9,442 bases of DNA from Dehalococcoidia bacterium (GCA_003153955.1 PMCB01000002.1:1-9442); one strand, 5' to 3'; counted from the first letter of the stretch, positions 1 to 8,088 are shown. Made by a program: numbers and translations. The notes: a model not told the origin generated them from the sequence alone.

Positions 1-25
1 GCTCTCCCGAATGAGCTACAGCCCC
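1..25 (-). tRNA. 5' end of a tRNA gene, probably tRNA-Ala (cut by the window edge)
   Basis: On the minus strand the first bases read GGGGCTG-TA-GCTC-ATTCGGGA-GAGC, which are the acceptor 5' strand, positions 8-9 and a complete D-arm with a paired GCTC/GAGC stem. The GGGGCTGTAGCTCA start is typical of bacterial tRNA-Ala. The anticodon, T-arm and 3' end lie outside the window, so the identity is an inference. A well-formed promoter sits directly upstream on the same strand. Confidence 0.85.
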
Positions 26-35
26 ATGAAACACT

Positions 36-64
36 ATTATAGCAATAAGCGCTTGTTTCGGCAA
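36..64 (-). promoter_or_regulatory. Promoter of the tRNA gene
   Basis: On the minus strand a -35 box TTGCCG (59-64) and a perfect -10 box TATAAT (36-41) are separated by exactly 17 bases. The predicted transcription start falls at about 29-30, only a few bases before the first tRNA nucleotide at 25, as expected for a tRNA with a short 5' leader. Confidence 0.75.
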
Positions 65-216
65 TTAATATCTGCCTGCCGGGTGAACGAATTACTATTA
101 TCATGATAAGATGAAAGTGAAATACAGACTATCAGGAAACGGTATATCGCAAACCTGGGTAGATTGAAGTTTCCGGTCGAAAATTGAACTTACAACGGTA
201 TGGGAAAGGAGAGAAA

Positions 217-651
217 TTGAAGAAACAATTTATGTGGAAATATATAGCAATCTTTGTAGCGGTTTTAATTCTGGGTGGGCTCAGTTTAACATCATGCATG
301 GGCTCCAGTGCTCCGGCTCCGCAATATTATAATGCCGGGGACACCAATCTCAGTGTCACCGGCGCTCAATTTGATCAATACTGGCTGCTTCGGTTCGATA
401 CTTCCAATTCATCTCATTCTATGGCGCTGCCGAGTGCAGCGGATATTGTGGCAAACCTGCAGTCGCCTTACGTCGGGGAAGTCATTAATATTGCGGTGGC
501 AGCCGACGGAGCCAACACTGTCAATCTCATCCCCGGCACCAATGTCACCATCAAAACGTCAGTATCGGTAATCGGAGGGAATACAACTGTGACAATGTAT
601 TGCGAATTGGACAACATAACCTCAGGCAGTGAAGCTGTGACGCTCTATTAG
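217..651 (+). CDS. Small lipoprotein of unknown function with a beta-rich domain
   Basis: A secreted, lipid-anchored protein of about 144 residues with no function I can name. The TTG at 217 is chosen because AAGGAG lies five bases upstream (206-211); a TTG at 184 would add 11 residues and has no ribosome site. The N-terminus is a lipoprotein signal: MKKQFMWK, a hydrophobic stretch, then LTSC with the lipidated Cys at residue 27. The mature part is short, acidic and rich in Asn, Thr, Val and Ser, with alternating hydrophobic residues that suggest beta strands (for example NTVNLIPGTNVTI) and a C-terminal ITSGSEAVTLY. This pattern resembles, from memory, beta-sandwich domains at the ends of phage and virion structural proteins, but the similarity is untested. 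The downstream lipoprotein gene has its own promoter, so this gene is probably monocistronic. Confidence 0.75.
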   Translation: MKKQFMWKYIAIFVAVLILGGLSLTSCMGSSAPAPQYYNAGDTNLSVTGAQFDQYWLLRFDTSNSSHSMALPSAADIVANLQSPYVGEVINIAVAADGANTVNLIPGTNVTIKTSVSVIGGNTTVTMYCELDNITSGSEAVTLY

Positions 652-775
652 TAATCGGTGCGCCATTAAACACAGAAACTAATAATAATTTCTCGAATCT
701 GCTGGCTGAATCAGTTTTTGTTCTGCCTGGTATTTATGGCCTAATTAAAAATGATTTCTTATATGATAATTCCTA

Positions 776-803
776 TTGACAATCAGAATGATTTAATGAT
801 AAT
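776..803 (+). promoter_or_regulatory. Promoter for the solute-binding protein gene
   Basis: A perfect TTGACA (776-781) and GATAAT (798-803, five of six consensus bases) are separated by 16 bases. Transcription would start near 810 and give a leader of about 120 nt before the ATG at 931. In the rest of the 279 bp gap between the two lipoprotein genes I see no gene and no convincing terminator. Confidence 0.65.
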
Positions 804-930
804 ATCTGCCTAACTTCCACTCGTTATTTCGGTGGTGACTGAATTGCGTTGAGGTAATTACATACATCAGGTCCAACAAAAAACCAGCTTTATTCACTTT
901 CTCTGCAATATTTATTAACAGGAGGTCTAT

Positions 931-2777
931 ATGAAAAGAAGAGTGTTCTGGGTAATCATATGCTGTTTGATAGCAGCATCACTGGTGTTAACATCTTGCG
1001 GCACATCAACTACAACTACGCAAACAACCCCTGTATCCACCACGACATCAACCGCGTTAATCACTACGACGTCAACTGTCATTAATTCCTCGACGAGCAC
1101 CACGACATCCGCTATCGTAACCACCTCTGCGACGACCACCTCGACAGGAAATTGGTGGGATAGTCTCGGTGTTCCTCAATACGGCGGGACGATGACTCTT
1201 CAAGCCGCTTCGAATATTGTTAACTTTGACCCTTATTCACATATACCGCCTGGCTGGAACCAATCAACTCGGATGACTGGACTGTTGGCCCGTCGGTTTT
1301 TTCTTACAACATCGGTTATCATCCGGTTCAATTTCAGAAAGGAGATCTGGCCACAGGCTGGGAATTTACCGATACAACCACTTTTGTAGTTCATCTGCGT
1401 CAAAATGTTTACTGGCAGAACCTGCCGCCGGCAAACGGGCGGAAATTCATCGCTTCCGATGTAGTTGCCCATTATCAGCGGCTGGGCGGGTATAGTACGT
1501 ATACTCTTGACCCGTTATCAGACGCAACCCAAAATGTCGACCTGGTTTCTGTCACCGCTGCCGATAACTTTACCGTGGTCTTTAAAACAAAGACCCCCAA
1601 CCCGGAAGCCACGGTGGAAAACCTGTTGAGAATGATTTGCACCCAGAGTATTGAGTGTCCCGATGCCGTTGCTGCTTATACCAGCGCCAGCAGCCCCGCC
1701 ATTATCAACTGGCATAATTCCATCGGTACGGGTCCCTACATTTTGAGTGATTTTGTGGACAGTACAGCCGCGACGCTAACCAAAAATCCCGGTTATTGGG
1801 CATTTGATGAGCGGTATCCCGCAAACCGGCTCCCTTATGTGAATTCTGTTATCTATTTGATAATTCCTAACCAGAGTACAGCCCTGGCGGCTTTGCGGAC
1901 AGGTAAAATCGACTGTGTCCAAAGCCTGACCATGACAGCCGCGCAAGGGTTACAAAAAACAAATCCTGAGCTGGTTCAATTTACTACCATCTTGGGAGCA
2001 TGCGAAACGTTAGAGCCGAGAAATGACCTGGCGCCTTTCAGTGATATCAGGGTGCGGGAAGCATTACAGATGGCACTAAATTTACCGGAGATTGCCAACT
2101 CGTTTTATCAGGGTACCGCTCAGCCGTATCCCCAGTCGTTGACTTCAAGTAATCAAGTGGGTTGGGCGTGGCCGTACCAGCAATGGCCTGCGGATTTACA
2201 AGCTCAATACGCTTACAACCCGACAGGAGCCAAGCAGCTTTTAGCCCAGGCAGGGTTCCCTAACGGATTTACAACAGATGTGGTAGCCGACAATACGGGG
2301 AATATGGATTTGTTGCAGATTGTCCAGTCTTATTTTGCTGCCATTAATGTTACGTTGACAATTCAGGCGATGGATCCTGCTTCATGGACTTCATATGTGG
2401 TGGTGGGAAAGAAACAGGATGCGTTGGCCTACCGTTCCGGAGCCGGAACTCTGGGAAATATCAATACTCCGATTAAGATGCTGCAGCGGGATATGAACGG
2501 TTTTGCAGGTAACTTCTCTCATGTTAACGACTCTGTTTTTAATGGGTTCTACCCTGCCGCTTTAGCCGCCACCAGCATCGACCAGGTGCAGCAGCTCGTG
2601 ATTCAGGCTAACCAGCGCGTTGCCCAGCAGCATTTCGCGATATCTATCGTTCAGCCGAGCACTTTCGGTTTTAATCAGCCGTGGTTCAAGGGTTATTCGG
2701 GGCAATTTGGCGCGGCAGCAGCCGGCGGCAATTACCTCTGTTTCTATTTGGGCAGATTCTGGATAAACGCCCACTAA
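931..2777 (+). pseudogene. ABC transporter family 5 solute-binding lipoprotein, split by a frameshift
   Basis: An extracytoplasmic binding protein of the oligopeptide/nickel type (SBP_bac_5), about 615 residues if read through. The start is firm: AGGAGGT at 920-926, four bases before ATG. It has a lipoprotein signal (LTSC, Cys23), a Thr/Ser-rich linker at residues 24-73, and a mature start WWDSLGVPQYGGTMTL. The first frame ends at 1389, but from about 1284 it is out-of-frame sequence. The family sequence continues in the frame one base back, open from 1230: SDDWTVGPSVF, then LATGWEFTDTTTFVVHLRQ, NSIGTGPYIL and the C-terminal LGRFWINAH. The switch lies within about 1230-1275, probably near 1240, and looks like a net loss of one base, perhaps with a few missing codons. 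It could be real decay or a sequencing error. No permease or ATPase genes follow; the next gene starts 34 bp downstream. Confidence 0.85.
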
Positions 2778-2811
2778 AACTATAAATAATAGCTGACATG
2801 GAGAGGAATCG

Positions 2812-3618
2812 ATGAAACGCGCGTATATTGATACCCCGGAAGGGCAGATTTATTACCGGACTGAAGGCCGCGGGGAGCCTGTCCTTTTTCTGCATAAGGC
2901 AAGTTTATCGTCTGAAGAATTTACTGAGTTACTTCCGGCAGTTGGTAAAAAGTACCGGGCTATTGCTGCGGATGTTCTTGGGTGCGGAAACTCAGACCAG
3001 CCTGATTTTAAACCTCAACTCGAGGATTATGCCCGGAATATTATCCATTTCCTTGATGCGCTAAAGATTGAGAAAACCAATATTGTGGGCCGTCTTTTTG
3101 GGGCATCGATAGCAGTGGAAATGGCTGCGGTTTACCCCGAACGGGTAAATAAACTTGTTCTTTGCGATTTGCTTTATGTGGAGCCGGAGGTATTGAAGAA
3201 AGCGGAACAGGAATACCGTAACGAAACTGTAGTTTTCCAAGAGGACGGCTCTCACTTAATCACTGTCTGGAACGGACGCCGGGCAAAACCGCCCGTTAAA
3301 CTGGAAATGGCGCAGCGTGCAACGATCGAATATTTAAAATCTGATTTAGGCAGAAGGGCAGGCGATTCCCATCATGCCAAATTTGTCTATGATGTAGGAC
3401 CGAGATTGTCCAAAATAAAAAGTCCGGTTTTATTACTATACAGCGACCGGAGCGGACCGCATCCCCGCCTGGAAGCGGTAAAAAAGTTAATTCCGTCCTG
3501 TTCAGCCAAATTAATTCAGGGCACCCCATCATTCCCAACCTGGGAGAAACCGGCAGAATACGTAGAAGCGATCCTCGCTTTTCTGCAAAACCGGACCGAC
3601 AAAACACCAGGAAAATAG
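2812..3618 (+). CDS. Alpha/beta-hydrolase-fold protein lacking the catalytic triad
   Basis: A 268-residue protein of the alpha/beta-hydrolase fold (AB_hydrolase_1 type) with normal family length. The start is supported by GGAGAGGA at 2800-2807. Fold landmarks are clear: EPVLFLH strand (22-28), YRAIAADVLGCGNSD (48-62) as the usual D-xx-G-x-G-x-S-D segment, the strand into the nucleophile elbow (TNIVG, 89-93), PVLLLY (205-210) and EKPAEYVEAILAFL (245-258). All three catalytic positions differ. The elbow GxSxG reads GRLFG, with Leu95 for Ser; the acid position in YSDRSG is Ser214; and the usual GHFP is PSFP, with Ser240 for His. The HG oxyanion dipeptide is HK (28-29). Conventional Ser-His-Asp hydrolysis is therefore unlikely; a binding or scaffold role is an inference. 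It follows the solute-binding protein gene by 34 bp with no terminator, so the two are probably co-transcribed. Confidence 0.85.
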   Translation: MKRAYIDTPEGQIYYRTEGRGEPVLFLHKASLSSEEFTELLPAVGKKYRAIAADVLGCGNSDQPDFKPQLEDYARNIIHFLDALKIEKTNIVGRLFGASIAVEMAAVYPERVNKLVLCDLLYVEPEVLKKAEQEYRNETVVFQEDGSHLITVWNGRRAKPPVKLEMAQRATIEYLKSDLGRRAGDSHHAKFVYDVGPRLSKIKSPVLLLYSDRSGPHPRLEAVKKLIPSCSAKLIQGTPSFPTWEKPAEYVEAILAFLQNRTDKTPGK

Positions 3619-3660
3619 ACCCTAAGTAATAATCCCGCAGAAAACCGTGAATCCATATAT

Positions 3661-3689
3661 TTGCAAAATGGAAATGCCGGTTGTATGCT
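3661..3689 (+). promoter_or_regulatory. Candidate promoter for the yaiI-uup unit
   Basis: TTGCAA (3661-3666) and TATGCT (3684-3689) are 17 bases apart, lying in the gap after the hydrolase gene and before the YaiI-family gene. The match is moderate (four of six consensus bases in each box). The leader would be about 115 nt. Confidence 0.4.
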
Positions 3690-3808
3690 CAGTTTAGTGT
3701 ATCATTCTGTTTTCAGACAGGTTAATCTTTCCTCGCTATCGGGTGACACCAACTCAAACCTGATATGAAAATTACCCCAAGATACGGAAATTCGAAAGTA
3801 AATTGATT

Positions 3809-4234
3809 ATGCTCAGGATACTGGTTGATGCTGACGCGGTTCCCGTAAAGCAGGAGATTTTTCGTGTCGCTTTGCGCTACGGAATTAAAGTTATCATGGT
3901 GGCAAATTCTCCGGTTAATATCCCAGAGGAAGACTGGTTGGAATCGGTGATCGTCAGCGGCCGGTTTGATGCCGCGGACGACTGGATTGTTGAAAATACG
4001 CAAAAGAATGATATTGTTGTTACCGCAGACATCCCGCTGGTCGCGCGGTGTTTGAAAAAGGCCTCGCGAGTATTAGATTACCGGGGCCGTATTTTCACGG
4101 AAAATTCCATCGGCAATTTATTGGCAACCCGCGATTTGATGGCCCATCTGCGCGATATTGGGGTAAATACCGAAGGTCCGAAAGTTTTCGGGAAACAAGA
4201 CCGTTCCCGCTTTCTCCAGCTCTGGATACCATAA
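3809..4234 (+). CDS. yaiI: YaiI/YqxD family protein (UPF0178, DUF188)
   Basis: A 141-residue cytoplasmic protein of the widespread UPF0178 family (YaiI in E. coli, YqxD in Bacillus), whose biochemical role is not settled. Family landmarks appear in order: N-terminal LVDADAVPVK (5-14), VIMVANSPV, GRFDAADDWIVENTQKNDIVVTADIPLVARCL with its DIVVTADIPLA-like core, ENSIGNLLATRDLM, then EGPKVFGKQDRSRFL near the end. Acidic residues of the DADA and TADIP motifs are kept; the usual DADACP is DADAVP, so the conserved Cys is lost. ATG at 3809 is preferred over TTG at 3803 because the family starts two or three residues before the first strand; no strong ribosome site is visible for either. The C-terminus stops soon after DRSRFL, a little shorter than relatives. 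uup follows after 55 bp, suggesting one transcript. Confidence 0.9.
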   Translation: MLRILVDADAVPVKQEIFRVALRYGIKVIMVANSPVNIPEEDWLESVIVSGRFDAADDWIVENTQKNDIVVTADIPLVARCLKKASRVLDYRGRIFTENSIGNLLATRDLMAHLRDIGVNTEGPKVFGKQDRSRFLQLWIP

Positions 4235-4289
4235 TTCAATCAATTCGTAACGGCAAATAACCTGAATAAAGGGGAGTCTGTTCGCTGTA

Positions 4290-6080
4290 ATGGCATTTAT
4301 TAATCTGCAAAATATCAGCCTGTCGTTCGGCAGTACGGCCCTTTTTGAGGACATCCGCTTAACTGTGGAGCCCAGTGAAAAGGTCGCTCTGGTGGGCCGC
4401 AACGGTTCCGGTAAGTCGACTTTACTCAAACTGATTGCGGGGATCCTCCGGCCTGATACCGGCACTGTCGCTCTCCAGAAGGGTATCCGCGTTGCTTATC
4501 TGGACCAGATGGTGCCGGGGGAGATGCTGGGTACGGTTCTGGAAGCAGTGAAAGGTGATATAAAGCTGGTTCAGCCCGGGTTGGAGAAAGCCTTTAACCA
4601 GCGCGCTGAGAAAGTAATCTCGCAATTGGGACTGGATTCTAATTGGATAAACAATACGCTTTCCGCCGGCATGAAGCGCAAAGTTTTAATGGCCAGGGCT
4701 CTTGCGGCCGAACCGGACGTACTGCTGCTCGACGAGCCCACCAATCATATGGATATTGATTCCGTCAAAAGATTGGAAGAGATGCTGATTAAATTCAACG
4801 GTGCCCTAATATTTGTCACCCACGACCGGATGTTCCTGCAGCGAATCGCTACCCGCATCGTAGAAATTGACCGGTGCCAATTATTTGATCAGGTTTGTGA
4901 TTATGAGACTTTTCTGGCACGGCGGGCAGCCGCCCGGGAGGTCGAGGAAACGCAGAATGCCCTGTTTGACAAAAAACTGAAGAAAGAAGAACAGTGGATT
5001 CGGACCGGTGTCAGGGCGCGGCGCACCCGCAACGAAGGCCGCGTCCGGGAATTGCAAAAATTACGCGCGATTCGACGGGATAGAAGAGAAGCCGCGGGAA
5101 TTGTTAAAATAGAATCGCAGGAGACGGAACGTTCCGGAATGCTGGTGGTTAAGGCTGATAAAATCAGTTTCAGTTACGACAGCATTCCGATTATCTCTCA
5201 ATTTTCCACGGTTATTATGAAGGGCGACAGGGTGGGGATTCTAGGTCCCAACGGCAGCGGCAAGACCACTCTGTTGCGCCTCCTTCTCGGAAACCTACGG
5301 CCGGACTCCGGTAGTATACGCCTTGGCACGAATTTACAAATCAGTTATTTCGACCAGTTGCGTGAGCAATTGGATGAAAATAAAACCGTGCAGGAAAATG
5401 TGGTAGAAAATAATCAGGATACCGTGACCAACAACGGACAAAAACGGCACATTATCGGGTATCTGCAGGACTTTCTTTTTTCCCCGGACCAGATACGTTC
5501 TTATGTTTCAACACTATCCGGCGGAGAACGGAACCGTCTTTTACTGGCCAGATTATTTACCCGCCCTTCGAATCTCTTGGTGATGGATGAACCCACCAAC
5601 GACCTGGATATCGAGACCATGGAGTTGATGGAAGACTACCTGGTGAAATATAAAGGGACGGTGCTCTTAGTCAGTCATGACCGGGCGTTTGTCAACAATG
5701 TTGTCACCAGCACCCTGGTTTTTGAAGGCGGTGGCAATGTCAAAGAATATGTCGGCGGGTACGACGACTGGTTGCGACAGCGGACCCTGGAAGCCAAACC
5801 GGTTATAACTACAAAATTCACCCCACTGGTCCGGACTACCAGACCAAGGGTCAAATTCGGATTTCGTCAGCAAAAAGAACTGGACACGGTGACACTTGAT
5901 ATCCAGTCGCTGGAAACGGAACAGGAAGACTTGTATAAAGCCATGGGTGATTCCAATCTCTACAAAAACGAAAAATCGGCTGTTGTCAGTAAAAAAGAAC
6001 GGCTTGACGAAGTAAAAAAGCTGCTGGCTGAATCCTATGCGCGATGGGAAGAACTCGAACAACTTAAAAATGAGTTATGA
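4290..6080 (+). CDS. uup: ABC-F family ATPase Uup
   Basis: A soluble ABC protein of 596 residues with two nucleotide-binding domains and no membrane segment. The family acts on the ribosome or on branched DNA intermediates; Uup is linked to precise transposon excision and ribosome-associated functions in E. coli. NBD1: Walker A GRNGSGKST (36-44), signature LSAGM (124-128), Walker B VLLLDEPTNHMD (144-155), switch His178. The interdomain linker carries the Uup hallmark EEQWIRTGVRARRTRNEGR (233-251). NBD2: GPNGSGKTT (319-327), LSGGE (409-413), LLVMDEPTNDLD (429-440), switch His463. Residues 525-596 form the Uup C-terminal coiled-coil domain, ending WEELEQLKNEL. NBD1 is odd: the helical segment between TVLEAV and RAEKVISQLG is roughly 30 residues shorter than in E. 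coli Uup as I recall it, and its signature has Ala for Gly. AAGGGGAG at 4269-4276 is a rather distant ribosome site. Confidence 0.95.
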   Translation: MAFINLQNISLSFGSTALFEDIRLTVEPSEKVALVGRNGSGKSTLLKLIAGILRPDTGTVALQKGIRVAYLDQMVPGEMLGTVLEAVKGDIKLVQPGLEKAFNQRAEKVISQLGLDSNWINNTLSAGMKRKVLMARALAAEPDVLLLDEPTNHMDIDSVKRLEEMLIKFNGALIFVTHDRMFLQRIATRIVEIDRCQLFDQVCDYETFLARRAAAREVEETQNALFDKKLKKEEQWIRTGVRARRTRNEGRVRELQKLRAIRRDRREAAGIVKIESQETERSGMLVVKADKISFSYDSIPIISQFSTVIMKGDRVGILGPNGSGKTTLLRLLLGNLRPDSGSIRLGTNLQISYFDQLREQLDENKTVQENVVENNQDTVTNNGQKRHIIGYLQDFLFSPDQIRSYVSTLSGGERNRLLLARLFTRPSNLLVMDEPTNDLDIETMELMEDYLVKYKGTVLLVSHDRAFVNNVVTSTLVFEGGGNVKEYVGGYDDWLRQRTLEAKPVITTKFTPLVRTTRPRVKFGFRQQKELDTVTLDIQSLETEQEDLYKAMGDSNLYKNEKSAVVSKKERLDEVKKLLAESYARWEELEQLKNEL

Positions 6081-6088
6081 AAATATAG

Positions 6089-6103
6089 CCCAACGGGGTT
6101 TTT
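6089..6103 (+). terminator. Weak terminator candidate after uup
   Basis: Eight bases past the uup stop, CCC-AAC-GGG is followed by a run of five T. The stem is only three GC pairs, possibly helped by flanking A and T runs, so this is a weak intrinsic terminator at best. It sits in the 88 bp gap between two convergent genes, where a terminator is expected. Confidence 0.35.
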
Positions 6104-6168
6104 CTTTATGGCATATATCTGACATAGTCAATTCGCCGAGGCACGCGCTTTCCGATCGAAACAGCAGT

Positions 6169-7812
6169 CTATTTTTGTAAGCTTAAGGTAACGGCATTTT
6201 TGCGGATTCTGATTTTACCGGCTTTGGCCAACGTTTGTGCTAAGTATTTTTGCGGTATATCAACCAGTGTATGTTTTTCCATAATCCTGATGGCGCCAAT
6301 AGCACTGCCCGGAAACTCTGCGCAGCGGGCAATGGTCCCCACGACATCCGCAGGCACAATTCCCTGTGATTTTCCGGCATTAAGCGTCATTCTGACCATC
6401 CCGGCTTCATGAGAAAATTCAGATCCGCCGCGGCCGTTTTCTTTCTTACCGTATTTATTTTCAGTCTTGGGTTTTTGTTTCCGCCCTTCAACTACTTCAC
6501 TGATAGGCGCGATGGGCCGGTTGGTATCCTGACCCCGGGCTATTTTCAAAGCTGTTGCCGCAATTTGAACTGTATCGTATCCCTTTTCTTCGAGCCGGGT
6601 AACAATTTGTAACTCTTTCTGACAATCCCCGCTTTTTAACCGGACAATCATCTGTTCCAGCAACTTGTCTTCCCTGTGTTTCTCGATATCTTCCGTTTTA
6701 GGAATTGGTATCCGCGTAATTTCCTGTTTGGTAAATCGTTCTATTTGTTGCAGGTGCCATTTTTCCTGCCCGGTCAACAACGAAATAGCAATGCCTTTTT
6801 TGCCGGCTCTGCCTGTCCGCCCGACACGGTGCACATATAATTCGGGGTCATCAGGCAAATCATAATTGAATACATGGGAGATGTCGTCAATATCCAATCC
6901 CCGCGCCGCAACATCCGTAGCCACCAGAATTGCGGTCTGATTTCGGCGAAAACGGTTCAAAACCTGTTCTCGGGTCTGCTGGTTCAGGTCTCCATTTAAA
7001 GCTTCGGCGGAAAAACCGTGGGCCATGAGTTCATTTACCAGGTCACTGGTGCCTACCCGCGTCTTTACAAAGATAAGGGCGCTGGCGATATCTTCAATCT
7101 CAAAAATCCGTGTGAGAACGGCCAGTTTTTCATCTCTTTTATTGACCAGACAATAGCGATGATCGATCGCATCAACCGTAAGATGCTCACTCTTAATGCT
7201 GATCGATTTGGGGGAGTTCATGAATTTTTTTGCAACACCGCCGATTCTTGGCGGAATGGTGGCCGAAAAGAGCGCTGTTTGGTGTTCTGCAGGAATCGTA
7301 CTGAGAATTTCTTCAATATCCTCAATAAAACCCATGCTTAGCATTTCATCCGCTTCGTCAAGGACGACAGTTTTTACGTGCCCCAGGTCAAGTTCCCGCT
7401 TGTTTATCAGATCCTTTAGACGCCCGGGCGTTCCGATGACAATATCCACTCCCTGTCTGAGACGACTAATCTGATGGCCGTAAGGTTGGCCCCCATATAC
7501 CGCCAGGACGCGAACATTCAAACCTTTCCCTAGTTCGCTTGCAGCCTGAGCTACCTGTAGCGCCAGTTCCCGTGTGGGAGCCAAAACAAGAGCTTTTATG
7601 CCGCGCTGACCGGGTTCAATTGTTTGCAGAATGGGTAAAATAAAAGCTGCCGTTTTCCCCGTGCCTGTTTGGGCCTGACCGATAACATCATGTCCAGCAA
7701 GCATCAAAGGAATGATTTGCAATTGAATCGGGGTGGGTATGATATATCCGAGCTCGGATACAGCCTGTTTCAGCTGCGGTATTAGACCTAATTGTGAAAA
7801 TTCGTTTGCCAT
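6169..7812 (-). CDS. deaD: DEAD-box ATP-dependent RNA helicase with DbpA-type RNA-binding domain (DeaD/CshA type)
   Basis: A 547-residue RNA helicase that remodels RNA duplexes, typically in ribosome assembly, mRNA decay and cold adaptation. All core motifs are intact: F5 and PTPIQ (26-30) of the Q motif, AQTGTGKT (47-54), PTRELA (79-84), TPGR (128-131), DEAD (152-155), SAT (183-185), ALIFVKT (245-251), VATDVAARGLD (297-307) and HRVGRTGRAG (328-337). A helical region (375-430) and a basic, low-complexity linker (443-465, GRKQKPKTENKYGKKENGRG) lead to a DbpA-like RNA-binding domain (470-545, GMVRMTLNAGKSQGIVPADVVG to the end). The start is set by AGGAG four bases upstream of the ATG. The gene converges on uup. 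No good promoter is visible close to the start; a terminator-shaped hairpin lies in its upstream region, so expression may be controlled in the leader. Confidence 0.95.
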   Translation of the reverse strand: MANEFSQLGLIPQLKQAVSELGYIIPTPIQLQIIPLMLAGHDVIGQAQTGTGKTAAFILPILQTIEPGQRGIKALVLAPTRELALQVAQAASELGKGLNVRVLAVYGGQPYGHQISRLRQGVDIVIGTPGRLKDLINKRELDLGHVKTVVLDEADEMLSMGFIEDIEEILSTIPAEHQTALFSATIPPRIGGVAKKFMNSPKSISIKSEHLTVDAIDHRYCLVNKRDEKLAVLTRIFEIEDIASALIFVKTRVGTSDLVNELMAHGFSAEALNGDLNQQTREQVLNRFRRNQTAILVATDVAARGLDIDDISHVFNYDLPDDPELYVHRVGRTGRAGKKGIAISLLTGQEKWHLQQIERFTKQEITRIPIPKTEDIEKHREDKLLEQMIVRLKSGDCQKELQIVTRLEEKGYDTVQIAATALKIARGQDTNRPIAPISEVVEGRKQKPKTENKYGKKENGRGGSEFSHEAGMVRMTLNAGKSQGIVPADVVGTIARCAEFPGSAIGAIRIMEKHTLVDIPQKYLAQTLAKAGKIRIRKNAVTLSLQK

Positions 7813-7925
7813 TGTGCTCCTGCTTGCATTGCGGTAAGTCCACTGTATTACCCATTCCCCTCGGATTGAGTGCTCCTGTTGCTTTCAACGGTTGACCTTG
7901 ATTGCAAGTAAGAGTTTGCTGTCAC

Positions 7926-7969
7926 AAAAAAATGCCGCTTATCCTTACCAAGAAAGGCAGCCGGCATTT
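7926..7969 (-). terminator. Terminator-shaped hairpin upstream of the helicase gene, in the same orientation
   Basis: AAATGCCG (7930-7937) pairs with CGGCATTT (7962-7969); two further pairs close a bulge, and an inner CCTT (7943-7946) pairs with AAGG (7954-7957). On the minus strand the stem is followed by seven T, the layout of an intrinsic terminator reading towards the helicase. I see no minus-strand gene upstream that needs it. It is therefore either the end of an unseen transcript or an attenuator in the helicase leader; a weak -10-like TAAAAT on the minus strand at 8006-8011 would place it inside the leader. Confidence 0.6.
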
Positions 7970-8088
7970 ATGTAGACCATGTCCTCAGTTTATGTGGCTA
8001 ACAATATTTTAACACAAAGTTGGGTTGACGTATTTCACTTATGAAATTTATGGTTGATCTCGGTGAATGAATGAAACTGAATAAAATG

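Noticed and set aside
927..1139. Minus-strand open frame rich in Val, opposite the start of the solute-binding protein gene
   Set aside because: It is the antisense of the Thr-rich linker; ACN-rich sense codons automatically give a Val-rich open antisense frame. It has no ribosome site.
931..1389. Programmed -1 frameshifting to make the solute-binding protein
   Set aside because: I see no slippery heptamer with a downstream structure at the join (1230-1275), and this family is not known to use it; decay or sequencing error is simpler.
5667..6062. Minus-strand 131-residue frame inside uup
   Set aside because: It lies wholly within a well-conserved coding gene, is Phe-rich as expected from antisense of Lys/Glu codons, and has no domain or ribosome site.
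7018..7341. Plus-strand 107-residue frame inside the helicase gene
   Set aside because: It is opposite conserved helicase motifs and shows no family resemblance of its own.
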